Shown in pieces: positions 35,187-44,659 of a stretch of DNA of 47,173 nucleotides (within the stretch, counting starts at the first letter, position 1; each line of letters opens with the position of its first letter). Both the position numbers and the translations under genes were made by a program. The stretch comes from Tepidibacillus fermentans (lineage in GTDB: Bacteria > Bacillota > Bacilli > Tepidibacillales > Tepidibacillaceae). Under the pieces are notes generated by a model, which did not search any database, had not been told where the DNA came from, and worked only from the letters and a program-made list of their open reading frames with translations. The stretch spans positions 1-47,173 of the forward strand of contig NZ_SMAB01000018.1 in assembly GCF_004342885.1 (NCBI RefSeq). Direction: 5' to 3'.

Positions 35187-36137
35187 TTAATCAAATAATT
35201 TGCTTACAGATAATTCTTCATGAATGCGAATAATCGCCTCACCAATTAATGGTGCGACAGATAGGATCTTCATTTTATCAATTTTTTTCTCTTCTCCTAG
35301 TTGAATGGTATTTGTTACAACCAGTTCTTTAATTTGGGAATTTTGAATTCGCTCAATCGCTGGACCTGACAATACGGGGTGTGTACATGCTGCATATACT
35401 TCCTTTGCCCCAGCTTCTTTTAATGCATTCGCCGCAAGTGTAATCGTTCCAGCCGTATCAATAATGTCATCAATCAGAATCGCGACTTTTCCTTCAACAT
35501 TACCAACAATATTCATTACCTCTACGACATTTGCATCAGGACGACGCTTATCGATGATTGCGATCGGAGCTTCAAGTCGTTCTGCTAATTTTCTCGCTCT
35601 TACTACTCCACCATGATCTGGAGAAACGACGACAACATCTTTTAAATTCTTCTTCAGAAAATAGTCGGCAAGAATCGGAACACCTAATAGATGATCAACA
35701 GGAATATCAAAGAATCCTTGTATTTGTGTCGCATGCAAATCCATGGATATCATTCGATGTGCTCCAGCCACTTCTATTAGATTCGCGACCAATTTGGCAG
35801 TAATTGGATCTCTTGCTCTAGCCTTACGATCTTGTCTAGCATAGCCATAGTAAGGGATCACAACATTGATACTTTTGGCAGATGCTCTTTTTAAGGCGTC
35901 CACCATAATTAAAATTTCCATGAGATTTTCATTTACTGGTGCAGAAGTTGGCTGAATGACAAATACATCAGCTCCGCGAACACTTTCATTTAGCTTAACC
36001 CGAATCTCTCCATCGCTAAAGCGAAGGAATTCAGCATCTCCCATAGGGATCCCAATATGATTGACAATCTCCAAAGCTAAAGAAGGATTGGCATTACCTG
36101 TGAATACTTTTAATGTTTTATCTTGATATTTTGGCAT
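35187..36137 (-). CDS. prs: Ribose-phosphate pyrophosphokinase
   Basis: Makes PRPP from ribose 5-phosphate and ATP for nucleotides, His and Trp. 316 residues with [29 protein letters not shown], the signature [18 protein letters not shown] (about 130), and the PRPP loop [15 protein letters not shown] (about 215). GGAGG is nine bases from ATG 36137; an earlier in-frame ATG touches the site. Its product is used by hpt nearby and is sensed by PurR. Confidence 0.97.
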   Translation of the reverse strand: MPKYQDKTLKVFTGNANPSLALEIVNHIGIPMGDAEFLRFSDGEIRVKLNESVRGADVFVIQPTSAPVNENLMEILIMVDALKRASAKSINVVIPYYGYARQDRKARARDPITAKLVANLIEVAGAHRMISMDLHATQIQGFFDIPVDHLLGVPILADYFLKKNLKDVVVVSPDHGGVVRARKLAERLEAPIAIIDKRRPDANVVEVMNIVGNVEGKVAILIDDIIDTAGTITLAANALKEAGAKEVYAACTHPVLSGPAIERIQNSQIKELVVTNTIQLGEEKKIDKMKILSVAPLIGEAIIRIHEELSVSKLFD

Positions 36138-36152
36138 TAATCGCATCCTCCA

Positions 36153-37541
36153 TTATTTATCCTTAAAATTATTTCTTTCTCTTATTTTTTTAACATACCC
36201 TTCTTTATTGACTTGTCTTTCACGAGCAATGGCTAATGTGAAGTCAGGTATATTATCGGTAATCGTTGAACCAGCTGCCACATAAACATCATTACCCACC
36301 TTAACAGGTGCTACGAGATTCGTATTACAACCAATAAATGAACGATCACCAATTTCTGTTCGATGTTTTCGATAACCATCATAATTAACCGTTATGGTAC
36401 CTGCTCCAATATTAACATTTTCTCCTAAGGTTGTATCACCAATGTAACTTAAATGTGGTACCTTTGTTCCTTGACCAATTTTTGAGTTCTTAATCTCAAC
36501 AAAGTCGCCTACTTTTACAGAGTCGCCTATTTCAGTTCCAGGTCGAATATAAGCATATGGACCGATTAGAGCCCTATTCGCAATTTCTGCAGAATAAACC
36601 ACAGAATTCGTAATCTTTACTTCATCAGCCACATTGGTGTCGGTTAATTCTACATTTGGTCCGATGACACAATCTTGACCAATCATCGTATTTCCTCGTA
36701 GATAAGTGTTTGGATAGATGATCGTATCGCTGCCGATTACAACTCCTTTTTCAATATAGGTTTGTTTCGGATCGATGATCGTCACCCCATTTTTCATATG
36801 CTGTTCAATAAGCCGTGTTCGTAGAATCTCTTCTGCCTTCGCAAGGGCCATCCGATCATTGATACCAATTGTTTCATTAGCATCAAGAGTTTGGTAAGCA
36901 CCAATCGTTTCCCCTTCTGACCTCAGAATTTCGATGACATCTGTAAGATAATACTCTCCTTGGACGTTATCATTTTTCACTTTCATTAAAGCCGAAAAAA
37001 GTTTTTCGTTATCAAAACAGTATGTACCCGTATTCACTTCTGAGATGATTTTCTCATCAGATGTAGCATCTTTTTCCTCAACTATTCGCACGACATTTCC
37101 GCTTTCATCACGAATAATGCGTCCATAACCTGTTGGATTTTCTAATTTCGTCGTTAGTATTGTTGCTGCTGTATTTTTTGCTTGATGTTCTGCAATGATT
37201 GTACGAAGTGTTTCTGAAGTGATCAAGGGAGAATCACCCATTACAATGAGCGTTGTTCCTTGTTTATTTGCCAATATTGAACTTGCTTGTAATACCGCAT
37301 GAGCCGTTCCTTTTTGTTTCTCTTGCATTACATATTCCACTTGATCTCCAAGATATTCCTTCACTTCTTCTGCTTGATGACCAACTACCAATATGATTTG
37401 ATTGACACCCGTTTCTTTTAATCCATCAACGACATGGCCAACCATTGGTTTTCCTCCAAGCGCGTGCATGACTTTACTATGCTTGGATTTCATTCTTGTC
37501 CCTTGTCCAGCGGCCAGAATAACTCCATATAAATTGGACAT
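36153..37541 (-). CDS. glmU: Bifunctional UDP-GlcNAc pyrophosphorylase / GlcN-1-P acetyltransferase
   Basis: Two last steps of UDP-GlcNAc synthesis for the cell wall. 462 residues: N-terminal uridyltransferase (1-230; VILAAGQGTRMKSKHSKVMH, QKGTAHAV) and C-terminal left-handed beta helix acetyltransferase (250-450) with hexapeptide repeats and HLSYIGDTTLGENVNIGAGT, containing the catalytic His. Precedes prs by 15 bp; same order as B. subtilis. Confidence 0.97.
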   Translation of the reverse strand: MSNLYGVILAAGQGTRMKSKHSKVMHALGGKPMVGHVVDGLKETGVNQIILVVGHQAEEVKEYLGDQVEYVMQEKQKGTAHAVLQASSILANKQGTTLIVMGDSPLITSETLRTIIAEHQAKNTAATILTTKLENPTGYGRIIRDESGNVVRIVEEKDATSDEKIISEVNTGTYCFDNEKLFSALMKVKNDNVQGEYYLTDVIEILRSEGETIGAYQTLDANETIGINDRMALAKAEEILRTRLIEQHMKNGVTIIDPKQTYIEKGVVIGSDTIIYPNTYLRGNTMIGQDCVIGPNVELTDTNVADEVKITNSVVYSAEIANRALIGPYAYIRPGTEIGDSVKVGDFVEIKNSKIGQGTKVPHLSYIGDTTLGENVNIGAGTITVNYDGYRKHRTEIGDRSFIGCNTNLVAPVKVGNDVYVAAGSTITDNIPDFTLAIARERQVNKEGYVKKIRERNNFKDK

Positions 37542-37637
37542 CGATTACCCTCCACAACGATCAAATATTCCATTTAGACTATATATCAATTATGTAACGT
37601 TTTCAAGGAAAATAGTGAATAGTTTTTTTTGGAAAAA

Positions 37638-37674
37638 ATAAAAAGCTGTTGACATTTTTGATTTTGCCAACAGC
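37638..37674 (-). terminator. Terminator of spoVG
   Basis: Stem GCTGTTG / CAACAGC with a long loop, followed by TTTTTATTTTTTCC on the minus strand, between spoVG and glmU. Confidence 0.75.
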
Positions 37675-37707
37675 GAAAACTTTCAATATGTATCTATGAT
37701 TTGTTTT

Positions 37708-37992
<285 letters not shown>

Positions 37993-38026
37993 TCACCACC
38001 TTTAACTTTTTTTCGAGCTTACTATT

Positions 38027-38054
38027 TTCATTCTATAAATTTCAATAAAATCCT
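38027..38054 (-). promoter_or_regulatory. sigma-H promoter of spoVG
   Basis: Minus-strand AGGATTT (38048-38054), about 14 bp, then GAATGAA (38027-38033), fitting the sigma-H consensus RnAGGAWWW and RnnGAATWW, about 40 bp before spoVG. The B. subtilis spoVG P1 promoter is a classic sigma-H target. Confidence 0.75.
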
Positions 38055-38080
38055 GCTAATAATGACAAAAAAATGAAAAT

Positions 38081-38155
38081 TTTTTACCACATAGGAAAGT
38101 TTAACTTCATTAAAAAGTAATAAATCGAAGTTAAACATGAACGATCGGCATCATT
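38081..38155. repeat. Dispersed intergenic repeat, family B, copy 2
   Basis: TTTTTACCACATAGGAAAG, then TTTAACTTCATTAAAA, a short spacer and AAGTTAAAC, then TGAACGATCGGCATCA. Corresponds block by block to 3526-3597, with the inverted pair AGTTTAACTT / AAGTTAAAC kept. Lies just upstream of the spoVG promoter, in the gap to ridA. Confidence 0.6.
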
Positions 38156-38187
38156 AGAGCAACTTTAACTTTAATTATTAGTTGCTC

Positions 38188-38571
38188 TTATCCATTACAA
38201 CGCATTGCTGCAATACATTCTATTTCAATCTTCACATCTTTTGGTAATCTAGCCACTTCTACAGTCGAACGAGCAGGTTTATGATCCTGAAAAAATTGGG
38301 CATATACTTCGTTCATTTCGGTAAATTCATTCAAATCTTGCATAAAAACAGTTACTTTTACAACATCTTGTAATGTTAGACCTTTTTCTGCTAAGATCCC
38401 TTGGATATTTTTCAAAACTTGTTCCGTTTGCTCTCGGATACCAGAAGCAATCAATTCCCCATTAGGAGTTAGAGGGATTTGACCAGAAGTAAAAATAAAA
38501 GGTTTCACTTCTATGGCTTGGCTATAGGGTCCTATTGCTTTAGGGGCATTTTTGCTAGAAATCATCTCCAT
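38188..38571 (-). CDS. ridA: Reactive enamine/imine deaminase RidA (YabJ)
   Basis: 127-residue trimeric YjgF/UK114 protein that hydrolyses reactive 2-aminoacrylate. IGPYSQAIEV, FTSGQIPL, KVTVFMQDLNEF, the active-site Arg in ARSTVEVARLPKDVKIEIECIA. Two bases after purR; its GGAGAG site is part of the purR 3' end, so they are coupled. In B. subtilis YabJ is needed for PurR-dependent control. Confidence 0.96.
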   Translation of the reverse strand: MEMISSKNAPKAIGPYSQAIEVKPFIFTSGQIPLTPNGELIASGIREQTEQVLKNIQGILAEKGLTLQDVVKVTVFMQDLNEFTEMNEVYAQFFQDHKPARSTVEVARLPKDVKIEIECIAAMRCNG

Positions 38572-38573
38572 GC

Positions 38574-39401
38574 TTATCTCTCCTTATCAAAAAAGTTTCC
38601 TAACGTTACTTTTATTTGTTTCTCTTTTTCATTTACTTCTTCTAAACGTGCTAATGAAATATAATTTTCAACAAGACGCTCACTAGGTCCTTCTGCTTCC
38701 ACAAAAACACCGATTCCTTTGAGATTGGCATTAAATTCATTCAATAAATCGATTATCCCCTTAATCGTTCCCCCAGCTTTCATAAAATCGTCGATGATCA
38801 AAACATTTGCCCCTTCTTTCATCGACCTTTTTGCTAGAGACATCGTTTGAATACGTTTTGTTGAACCTGAAATATAGTTAATGGTTACGACAGAACCCTC
38901 AGTGACTTTACTATCTCGACGAACAATAACAACGGGAACATTTAAGTAATTAGCGGTAGCGTGGGCTAAGGGAATTCCCTTTGTTTCTACCGTTACAATC
39001 GCATCAATCTCATCCTGAGAAAAAGCAGAAGCAAACATCCTTCCAATTTGCCTTAAAACAGCAGGATCGCCAATAATATCAGACATATAGAGATAGCCAC
39101 CTGTCAACAAGCGTTCTCCATTGGATAATGCCTCACAAATCTTTTCAAGCTCTTCTTTTGCCTTTTCGTTAGAAATTGAGGGAATAAATTTTACTCCCCC
39201 TGCTGCTCCTGCAACCGTATATAAACCGCCAATTCCTTCTTCCACGAACATCTCATGAATAATATCAATGTCTTCACTGATTGAAGATTTGGCAGTTTGA
39301 TACCGTTCGGAAAAGAATGAAAGTGGGATCAATTCTTGAGGATGATTTAAAAAATATTGAGTTAAATCAACAATTCTTGCACTTCTCCGCAACTTTTTCA
39401 T
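38574..39401 (-). CDS. purR: Purine operon repressor PurR
   Basis: Represses purine synthesis and salvage genes; PRPP prevents binding. 275 residues: N-terminal winged helix (1-72; SARIVDLTQYFLNHP) and C-terminal PRTase-like domain with the PRPP motif VLIIDDFMKAGGTIKG (about 195) and SVVTINYISGS. Start at ATG after GGAGG; a TTG four codons earlier lies in the site. Operon with ridA. Confidence 0.96.
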   Translation of the reverse strand: MKKLRRSARIVDLTQYFLNHPQELIPLSFFSERYQTAKSSISEDIDIIHEMFVEEGIGGLYTVAGAAGGVKFIPSISNEKAKEELEKICEALSNGERLLTGGYLYMSDIIGDPAVLRQIGRMFASAFSQDEIDAIVTVETKGIPLAHATANYLNVPVVIVRRDSKVTEGSVVTINYISGSTKRIQTMSLAKRSMKEGANVLIIDDFMKAGGTIKGIIDLLNEFNANLKGIGVFVEAEGPSERLVENYISLARLEEVNEKEKQIKVTLGNFFDKER

Positions 39402-39470
39402 AATTTCCTCCAAGAAAACCGAATATTTAAGACTAAATATATCACTAATATACGCAATTTTCTACAATTT

Positions 39471-40325
39471 TTATCTTAATAATCGTACGGCATAAACTTC
39501 TTTACAAAATCCTCGTAACCCATTATAAATTCGTTTCATTTTCGACTCTTTGTTCGTCAGTGCAAATACCGTTGGTCCACTTCCAGACATTAATACACCA
39601 TCGGCACCAAATTGTTGTAATTGCTCTTTTAGCTGTTTCACTTCGGGATAGAGTCGAAAAGTAACCTCTTCAAGAACATTTGCTAATAGGCCACTCATCT
39701 GAAGAAAATCCTGTTGTTCAATCGCCTGGATCATTTGGTTTGTTTTTGGGTGTTCCTTTATTTCCTCCAACTTTAGCGCACCATATACATCTGCAGTGGA
39801 AACTCCGATTGGCAATTTCGCTAAAATTGCCCATCCTGGTGGGGCAGGGGGGAGTTTTTTAATTTTTTCTCCACGTCCAGTAGCTAGTGCAGTACCTCTT
39901 ACAATACAAAATGGGACATCCGACCCAATCTCTTCACCAGCCTTCATTAATTCAACTTCCGTTAAATTTAAATTCCACAAACGATTTAATCCCCGTAAAG
40001 CAGCTGCTGCATCACTACTTCCCCCTGCTAAACCTGCAGCAACGGGTATATTTTTTTCTAAAACAATATGTACTCCTCGTTCAATCTGATATTTTGTTTT
40101 TAAGATTTGCGCCGCTTTATATATTAAATTCCTCTCATCATTCGGAACGATTCCCGAATTCGATTCTAAAATAATTCGATTCTCATCTATATCTTCAAAA
40201 GAGAGACGATCAGCTAAATCAATCATTGTCATAATCATTTCTACCTCATGGTATCCATCGTCTCTTTTTCCGATCACATCTAATGTCAAATTGATTTTAG
40301 CTGGTGCCTTTTCCCAAAGTTTCAT
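39471..40325 (-). CDS. ispE: 4-diphosphocytidyl-2-C-methyl-D-erythritol kinase
   Basis: GHMP kinase of the methylerythritol phosphate (non-mevalonate) isoprenoid pathway. 284 residues: [13 protein letters not shown] at the N-terminus, ATP loop [20 protein letters not shown] (about 95), [12 protein letters not shown] near the C-terminus. The frame runs 15 codons upstream, but the site GGTGG lies just before the tandem ATGs; the N-terminus [10 protein letters not shown] agrees with relatives. Confidence 0.94.
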   Translation of the reverse strand: MKLWEKAPAKINLTLDVIGKRDDGYHEVEMIMTMIDLADRLSFEDIDENRIILESNSGIVPNDERNLIYKAAQILKTKYQIERGVHIVLEKNIPVAAGLAGGSSDAAAALRGLNRLWNLNLTEVELMKAGEEIGSDVPFCIVRGTALATGRGEKIKKLPPAPPGWAILAKLPIGVSTADVYGALKLEEIKEHPKTNQMIQAIEQQDFLQMSGLLANVLEEVTFRLYPEVKQLKEQLQQFGADGVLMSGSGPTVFALTNKESKMKRIYNGLRGFCKEVYAVRLLR

Positions 40326-40385
40326 CATACCACCGTCCATTTTTACTGTGTCAATCATACATTTTAACATTTTTTGTTAACTCAA

Positions 40386-40423
40386 TAAAGAAAAAGCTAG
40401 AGAAAATTACTTTCCTCTAGCTT
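40386..40423 (-). terminator. Terminator of sspF
   Basis: Nine-base stem AAGCTAGAG / CTCTAGCTT with a 12-base loop, then TTTCTTT on the minus strand. Confidence 0.8.
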
Positions 40424-40435
40424 GTCCACCTTATT

Positions 40436-40621
40436 TTATGATCGACCCATCTCTGTTAAGCTTCTTTCGGCAATTTCAATTGCCTTTTTGACCATGTTTC
40501 CAGCGTCACGAGTGGTAATCCCACTCCACCCTTCTCTTTGGACCGTATCATAAAAACCAAGTTCTTTTGCTAATTCTTCTTTAAATCGTTCTGACATAAT
40601 TCCGCCTCTTCTTCGGCTCAA
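40436..40621 (-). CDS. sspF: Small acid-soluble spore protein, alpha/beta type, SspF-like
   Basis: 61-residue DNA-binding spore protein. [20 protein letters not shown] and [17 protein letters not shown] match SspF, including the GPR protease-type site region ELAKELGF. The start is a TTG with AAGGAGG seven bases upstream; this gives [16 protein letters not shown], paralleling MSRRRGVMSNQFKEE in B. subtilis. A later ATG at residue 9 has no such site. Sits between veg and ispE as in B. subtilis; sigma-G control is expected, but the promoter was not clear. Confidence 0.93.
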   Translation of the reverse strand: MSRRRGGIMSERFKEELAKELGFYDTVQREGWSGITTRDAGNMVKKAIEIAERSLTEMGRS

Positions 40622-40663
40622 GCAATAACCTCCTTATGGGTGGACAACTTTAGTATATGTAAA

Positions 40664-40696
40664 ATTAAAAAAAGTAGAACACAATTCGTGCTCTAC
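40664..40696 (-). terminator. Terminator of veg
   Basis: GTAGAGCAC / GTGTTCTAC stem (one mismatch) with a five-base loop, followed by T7 on the minus strand. Confidence 0.8.
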
Positions 40697-40700
40697 CTCT

Positions 40701-40973
40701 TTATTGATGTGATGTAATCCGAACTTGTCCATCACTTGTACACACCGTTAATTCAACTGTTTCTGTTAGGATATCAGCATAACTGTATGACACTCGTTTA
40801 AAAGAATGCTGGTCTTCATCTAATTTTACAATAAATACTGAAGGGTAGGTTTGTTCTAAAATACCAGTGCGCTCAATTGTCTTTCGACGTCCACCATTTG
40901 CCTTTAGCACAATCTTCTCGCCAACATAACTATCCAAGTTACGCTTGATGGCGCCTAAGGAATTATTAGCCAT
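40701..40973 (-). CDS. veg: Veg protein
   Basis: 90-residue protein of the Veg family ([45 protein letters not shown]). In B. subtilis it is strongly expressed and stimulates biofilm formation by affecting SinR. AGGTGG is nine bases from ATG 40973; a TTG two codons upstream is too close. Directly follows ksgA because yabG is absent here. Confidence 0.93.
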   Translation of the reverse strand: MANNSLGAIKRNLDSYVGEKIVLKANGGRRKTIERTGILEQTYPSVFIVKLDEDQHSFKRVSYSYADILTETVELTVCTSDGQVRITSHQ

Positions 40974-41001
40974 TGTCAACTACCACCTCTTTCCTAACGA
41001 A

Positions 41002-41030
41002 ATTATACCACCGGAGGGGTAGCTTGTCAA
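41002..41030 (-). promoter_or_regulatory. Strong sigma-A promoter of veg
   Basis: TTGACA (41025-41030), 17 bp, TATAAT (41002-41007), both perfect on the minus strand, about 29 bp before veg. The B. subtilis Pveg is a reference strong promoter, and the strength is preserved here. Confidence 0.88.
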
Positions 41031-41083
41031 TTAGAAAAAATTATTATAGCTGGTTTATTAGGACTTTGTCAATATGATTTTTT

Positions 41084-41959
41084 CTATTCGACAGTTTTCA
41101 CTAAAAGATTACTTAATCGGGCATATTCCCCTATATTTAGCGTTTCCGCACGTCGATTTGGATCGATATCAATCGACTTTAAAAGGATTTCTAATTGTTC
41201 TTTTTTATCTTTTCCGAATAGATTATGAATCAAATTGTTAATAATCGTTTTTCTTCTTTGAGCAAAACTAGCTTTAATGACACGAAAGAAAAAATTCTCA
41301 TCTTCGACTTGAACAGGAGGTTGTTTCCGAATCTTCAATTGGATAATTGCAGAATCGACATTTGGTTTTGGTACAAAAACGGTTTTGGGTACTTGCATCA
41401 CAATTTTTGCTTCCGCATAATAATCAACTGCTAAGGTAAGCGTGCCATAATCTTTACCACCTGCTTTAGCCAGGATCCGTTCTGCCACTTCTTTTTGAAT
41501 CATCACGGTAATCGAAGCAATTTGAAGTTTTTGCTCGAGTAACGACATAATAATTGGTGTCGTAATATAGTAAGGCAAATTAGCTACAACTTTAATCGTC
41601 TCGAACTCAGAAAATTGATTTGATAATAATTCATTTAATGATATCTTCAAAATATCACCATGTATTAATTCAACATTACGATAAGCTGCTAAAGTTTCTT
41701 CTAAAATTGGGATTAATCGCTGATCGATCTCAATGGCCACTACCTTACCTGCTTTTTCTGCCAATTTTTGAGTTAAAGCTCCAATTCCCGGACCTATCTC
41801 AATCACGCCTACCGTTTCATCAATCTTTGCAGAACTCACGATCTTATCGAGAATACTTGGTTCAATAAGAAAATTTTGCCCTAAACTTTTTTTAAAGTGA
41901 AAATCATATTTTTTGAGAATCTCCATTGTTTTTGTTGGAGTTGAGATTCGACCGTCCAT
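41084..41959 (-). CDS. ksgA: 16S rRNA dimethyladenosine transferase
   Basis: Dimethylates A1518 and A1519 in 16S helix 45 with SAM. 291 residues: KSLGQNFL, SAM motif VIEIGPGIGALTQKLAE (about 50), NLPYYITTPII (motif IV, about 130), and a C-terminal helical domain. ATG lies directly after the rnmV stop (TAGATG). Confidence 0.96.
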   Translation of the reverse strand: MDGRISTPTKTMEILKKYDFHFKKSLGQNFLIEPSILDKIVSSAKIDETVGVIEIGPGIGALTQKLAEKAGKVVAIEIDQRLIPILEETLAAYRNVELIHGDILKISLNELLSNQFSEFETIKVVANLPYYITTPIIMSLLEQKLQIASITVMIQKEVAERILAKAGGKDYGTLTLAVDYYAEAKIVMQVPKTVFVPKPNVDSAIIQLKIRKQPPVQVEDENFFFRVIKASFAQRRKTIINNLIHNLFGKDKKEQLEILLKSIDIDPNRRAETLNIGEYARLSNLLVKTVE

Positions 41960-42514
41960 CTACTCATCTTTCCTTTTATATAGATATTTGATTGCTTTGT
42001 TAAATTCATCCTCGGTAATTTGAAACATTTTTAATCGTTTGTGAAATTGCTTTGCATTCCCATAGCCAATTCCTAACCGTTTACCTAGAAGTAAACGTTT
42101 CTTTTTTGCTTCTTCTCCACCAACTAAACCTTCTTCTATTAATCGTTCCCATGATACATACTCTTTATCATCATCTAACCATTCTGTTTTTGCTTCATTT
42201 AGTGCCTTGATTATAGCTTCTGGTGTAGCATTTTCGACTCCAATATTTCCATTTTTCGTTGCTTCTTCTCTCGCTAAGAATGCATGTTTAACTCCAGGTA
42301 CCTTTTGACTAATCGTTTTGCGAATTTTTTCCCCAGGATAGTCGGGATCAGTAAAAACAATCACTCCGCGTAACCACTGAGCTTTTTCTATTCTACGAAT
42401 CGTTTCCATAGAGAGAGCAGAACCACCTGTTTCAATCGTGTCTGCTTCTACAGCCCTTTGAATGGCGATGGTATCATCCCTACCTTCAACAACAATTACT
42501 TCTTTAATTTTCAA
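41960..42514 (-). CDS. rnmV: Ribonuclease M5
   Basis: Matures 5S rRNA. 184 residues: Toprim domain with VVEGRDDTIAIQRA (catalytic Glu) and VIVFTDPDYPGEKIRK (DxD), then a C-terminal domain with LGIGYGNAKQFHKRLKMF. Forms an operon with ksgA. Confidence 0.95.
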   Translation of the reverse strand: MKIKEVIVVEGRDDTIAIQRAVEADTIETGGSALSMETIRRIEKAQWLRGVIVFTDPDYPGEKIRKTISQKVPGVKHAFLAREEATKNGNIGVENATPEAIIKALNEAKTEWLDDDKEYVSWERLIEEGLVGGEEAKKKRLLLGKRLGIGYGNAKQFHKRLKMFQITEDEFNKAIKYLYKRKDE

Positions 42515-42595
42515 GAAAAATCCTCCTATACAATTTGATCCATTAAAGAGCCACGTGTGTCGCTGTTTATGGAATATACAAACACATGAATCACT

Positions 42596-42682
42596 GGCTT
42601 GTATGGTTCTGTAAGCTCCGACATAGCACGACTTGCAACTTTAGTTGCATAGCGTGACTTGTGCCCTATGGGTGCTTTAAGC
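42596..42682 (-). repeat. Truncated copy of the family A repeat
   Basis: GGCTTGTATGGTTCTGTAAG followed by GACATAGCACG, GCAACTTTAGTTGC and GGGTGCTTTAAG matches the first about 85 bases of 34228-34385, then stops. The other half, including the second terminus, is missing. Just before it, GGAATATACAAAC (42571-42583) resembles the 52-bp derivative in reverse. Lies between rpfB and rnmV. Confidence 0.75.
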
Positions 42683-42714
42683 CATATTTACTTTGTATTT
42701 TGTTTTCATCAGAA

Positions 42715-42743
42715 ACAAAGAAAACTTGGCACAAGCAGCCAAG
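42715..42743 (-). terminator. Terminator of rpfB
   Basis: CTTGGC / GCCAAG stem with a seven-base loop, then TTTTCTTTG on the minus strand, a few bases after the rpfB stop codon. Confidence 0.65.
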
Positions 42744-42745
42744 CT

Positions 42746-43795
42746 TTAATAAGGTCGATTTGGTCCTATCACATATACTTTATAACCATACCTTATTCCA
42801 TAGGAAATCGCCGATTCCCTACTACTTACATAGATATCGATTATATTACCTTTTACGGAACCACCAATATCCTCTGCTCTACGAAAACCAAAACCTTCAA
42901 TATATACCCACCAGCCAAGAGGAATTACATTCGGATCTACCGCAATCGTCCTTCCTGGAGTTGGCCTTGTTCCTAAATATGTATAAGAACCGCCACTATA
43001 TTGAGTAATCGTCACATTGGTTAACGTTTCCCTTGGGCGAAAAGTAAAACCACCTCTAGAGACAATAGAGCGATCAATACGGGTACCATATGCAACAATT
43101 TGATCGTTTTTCGGTTGAACGATATCCTGTTTCAGTAATTTTTTCTCTACTTCTTTTCCATTTTCATAAGTAATCTCAACAAACTTAATAACTTTCCCTT
43201 TTTTCCCTTTCGTTAGGACTTTTTCTTTCCCTTTTGGTAAATTCGTATCTGCTTTACGAACATAACCAAAGGGAATGTCCTCTTCAGTTTGTACAATCTT
43301 TTTCTCTATCCGCGTTACGATAACTTCCATCTGTGGTGTAATGGGGCTTTGTATGGTTGGAGTAACTTTATCTAACTTTCCTAAGGTAATCTTTTGTTGT
43401 TTTAATAGTTCTCCTACTGTCTTAGCTGTTGTCAAAACTTCTTTTTGCTCTCCGGCAATATTGAGTGAAATCGATTTGGCATGATCAACACGAATCGTTT
43501 GTCCATCCTTTAATCGACTTTTTAAGGGTACGGATAATCGATCTTCAGTCTTAAAACTGATCCTCTGTTCTATTAATAAATCCTGCACAATCTTCTGAGA
43601 TGTTTCGACTCTTTTAGCTTGTCCATCAATGATGAGTGTAATCTCTTTATTTCGTCCTAGAACATACCAAGTCGTAACGAAAATCAAAACAAAGACAACA
43701 CTAAGAAGAATCACCCATCTCTTTTTCTTTAAAAAGGGAAAAGTGGGAATGACAACCGACTTCGGGATTGCTGTTTTTTGGAACAGTTTGCCCAT
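42746..43795 (-). CDS. rpfB: Resuscitation-promoting-factor-like cell wall protein (YabE), DUF348-G5-3D
   Basis: Secreted or membrane-anchored cell wall enzyme, 349 residues: N-terminal membrane segment (about 27-47), two DUF348 repeats (about 50-165), a G5 domain (about 170-240) and a C-terminal 3D domain (about 250-345) whose three aspartates are in AVDPNVIPLG, AEDIGG and NIIDIYV. 3D domains resemble MltA lytic transglycosylases. The family motif DTGG reads DIGG here. In B. subtilis yabE is controlled by an antisense RNA; not examined here. Confidence 0.92.
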   Translation of the reverse strand: MGKLFQKTAIPKSVVIPTFPFLKKKRWVILLSVVFVLIFVTTWYVLGRNKEITLIIDGQAKRVETSQKIVQDLLIEQRISFKTEDRLSVPLKSRLKDGQTIRVDHAKSISLNIAGEQKEVLTTAKTVGELLKQQKITLGKLDKVTPTIQSPITPQMEVIVTRIEKKIVQTEEDIPFGYVRKADTNLPKGKEKVLTKGKKGKVIKFVEITYENGKEVEKKLLKQDIVQPKNDQIVAYGTRIDRSIVSRGGFTFRPRETLTNVTITQYSGGSYTYLGTRPTPGRTIAVDPNVIPLGWWVYIEGFGFRRAEDIGGSVKGNIIDIYVSSRESAISYGIRYGYKVYVIGPNRPY

Positions 43796-43881
43796 TATTT
43801 CTCCCCCTTTAGTAGCCCCATTGTAAACAAAGATATGCTAATTGTCAAACAAATATGCGTCATTCCCTATAATTTTCCAAT

Positions 43882-44646
43882 TTATAATCGAAATATACGT
43901 CTAGCATTTTCCGTCGTAATTTCTGCAATTTGCTCAAACGTCATTCCGCGTAATTCGGCAATTTTTTCGGCTACAAATTTCACATAAGATGATTCATTTC
44001 TTTTGCCGCGGTATGGCTCAGGGGTGAGATAGGGAGAATCCGTTTCAATCAAGATCCGTTCCAAAGGAATCTCACTGGCTACTTCTTTCGGCCTTTTTGC
44101 ATTTTTAAAAGTAACAGGGCCGCTAAAAGAGATATAGAAACCTTGTTCAATACATTCCATTGCCATTTCTAAACTACCAGAGAAGGAATGTATGATTCCC
44201 CCAATTTCTTTTACCCCTTCTTCTTTTATGATTTGACAAACATCCTGATGAGCATCCCGATCATGAATTACAATTGGTAAACCTTTTCTCTTGGCTAATT
44301 GAATTTGTCGGCGAAACACCTGTTGTTGAATCTCTTTAGGGGCAAAATCCCAATAATAATCCAGCCCGATCTCACCAATGGCAACAATTTTAGGATGGTT
44401 CAGTTGTTCCTCAAGCCAGAGAAAATCTTGATCTGTCATTTCATGGGCATTATTAGGGTGCCAGCCAATCGCACCATAAATAAAGTCATATCGATTCACC
44501 AGTTCTAAAGTAGATAAAATCGTTTCTTTATTGTAACCAATGTTTATAATGGTTTTCACTCCACGATCAAAAGCCCTTTGAATCACTTCTTCTCGATCTT
44601 CAATGAATTTTTCATCGTCTAAATGTGCATGTGTATCGATTAACAT
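43882..44646 (-). CDS. tatD: TatD-family metal-dependent DNase (DcfA/YabD)
   Basis: 254-residue TIM-barrel hydrolase with metal ligands in DTHAHLDD (His 6, His 8), GEIGLDYYWD, PIVIHDRDA, GIIHSFSGS and LIETDSPYLTPEPYRG. AAAGGGG is seven bases from ATG 44646; the longer frame would overlap metS and lacks a site. Thirteen bases after metS, probably one transcript. YabD-type protein next to metS is standard in Bacilli. Confidence 0.94.
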   Translation of the reverse strand: MLIDTHAHLDDEKFIEDREEVIQRAFDRGVKTIINIGYNKETILSTLELVNRYDFIYGAIGWHPNNAHEMTDQDFLWLEEQLNHPKIVAIGEIGLDYYWDFAPKEIQQQVFRRQIQLAKRKGLPIVIHDRDAHQDVCQIIKEEGVKEIGGIIHSFSGSLEMAMECIEQGFYISFSGPVTFKNAKRPKEVASEIPLERILIETDSPYLTPEPYRGKRNESSYVKFVAEKIAELRGMTFEQIAEITTENARRIFRL

Positions 44647-44659
44647 CGTAAAACCCCTT

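Noticed and set aside
38156-38188. Inverted repeat AGAGCAACT / AGTTGCTCT after ridA as a terminator
   Set aside because: No U-tract follows on the minus strand, so it cannot be called a Rho-independent terminator with confidence; it could be one of low efficiency or part of the family B repeat.
40622-40663. sigma-G promoter of sspF
   Set aside because: A CATATACTA -10-like sequence is present, but no matching -35 at 17-18 bp; not strong enough.
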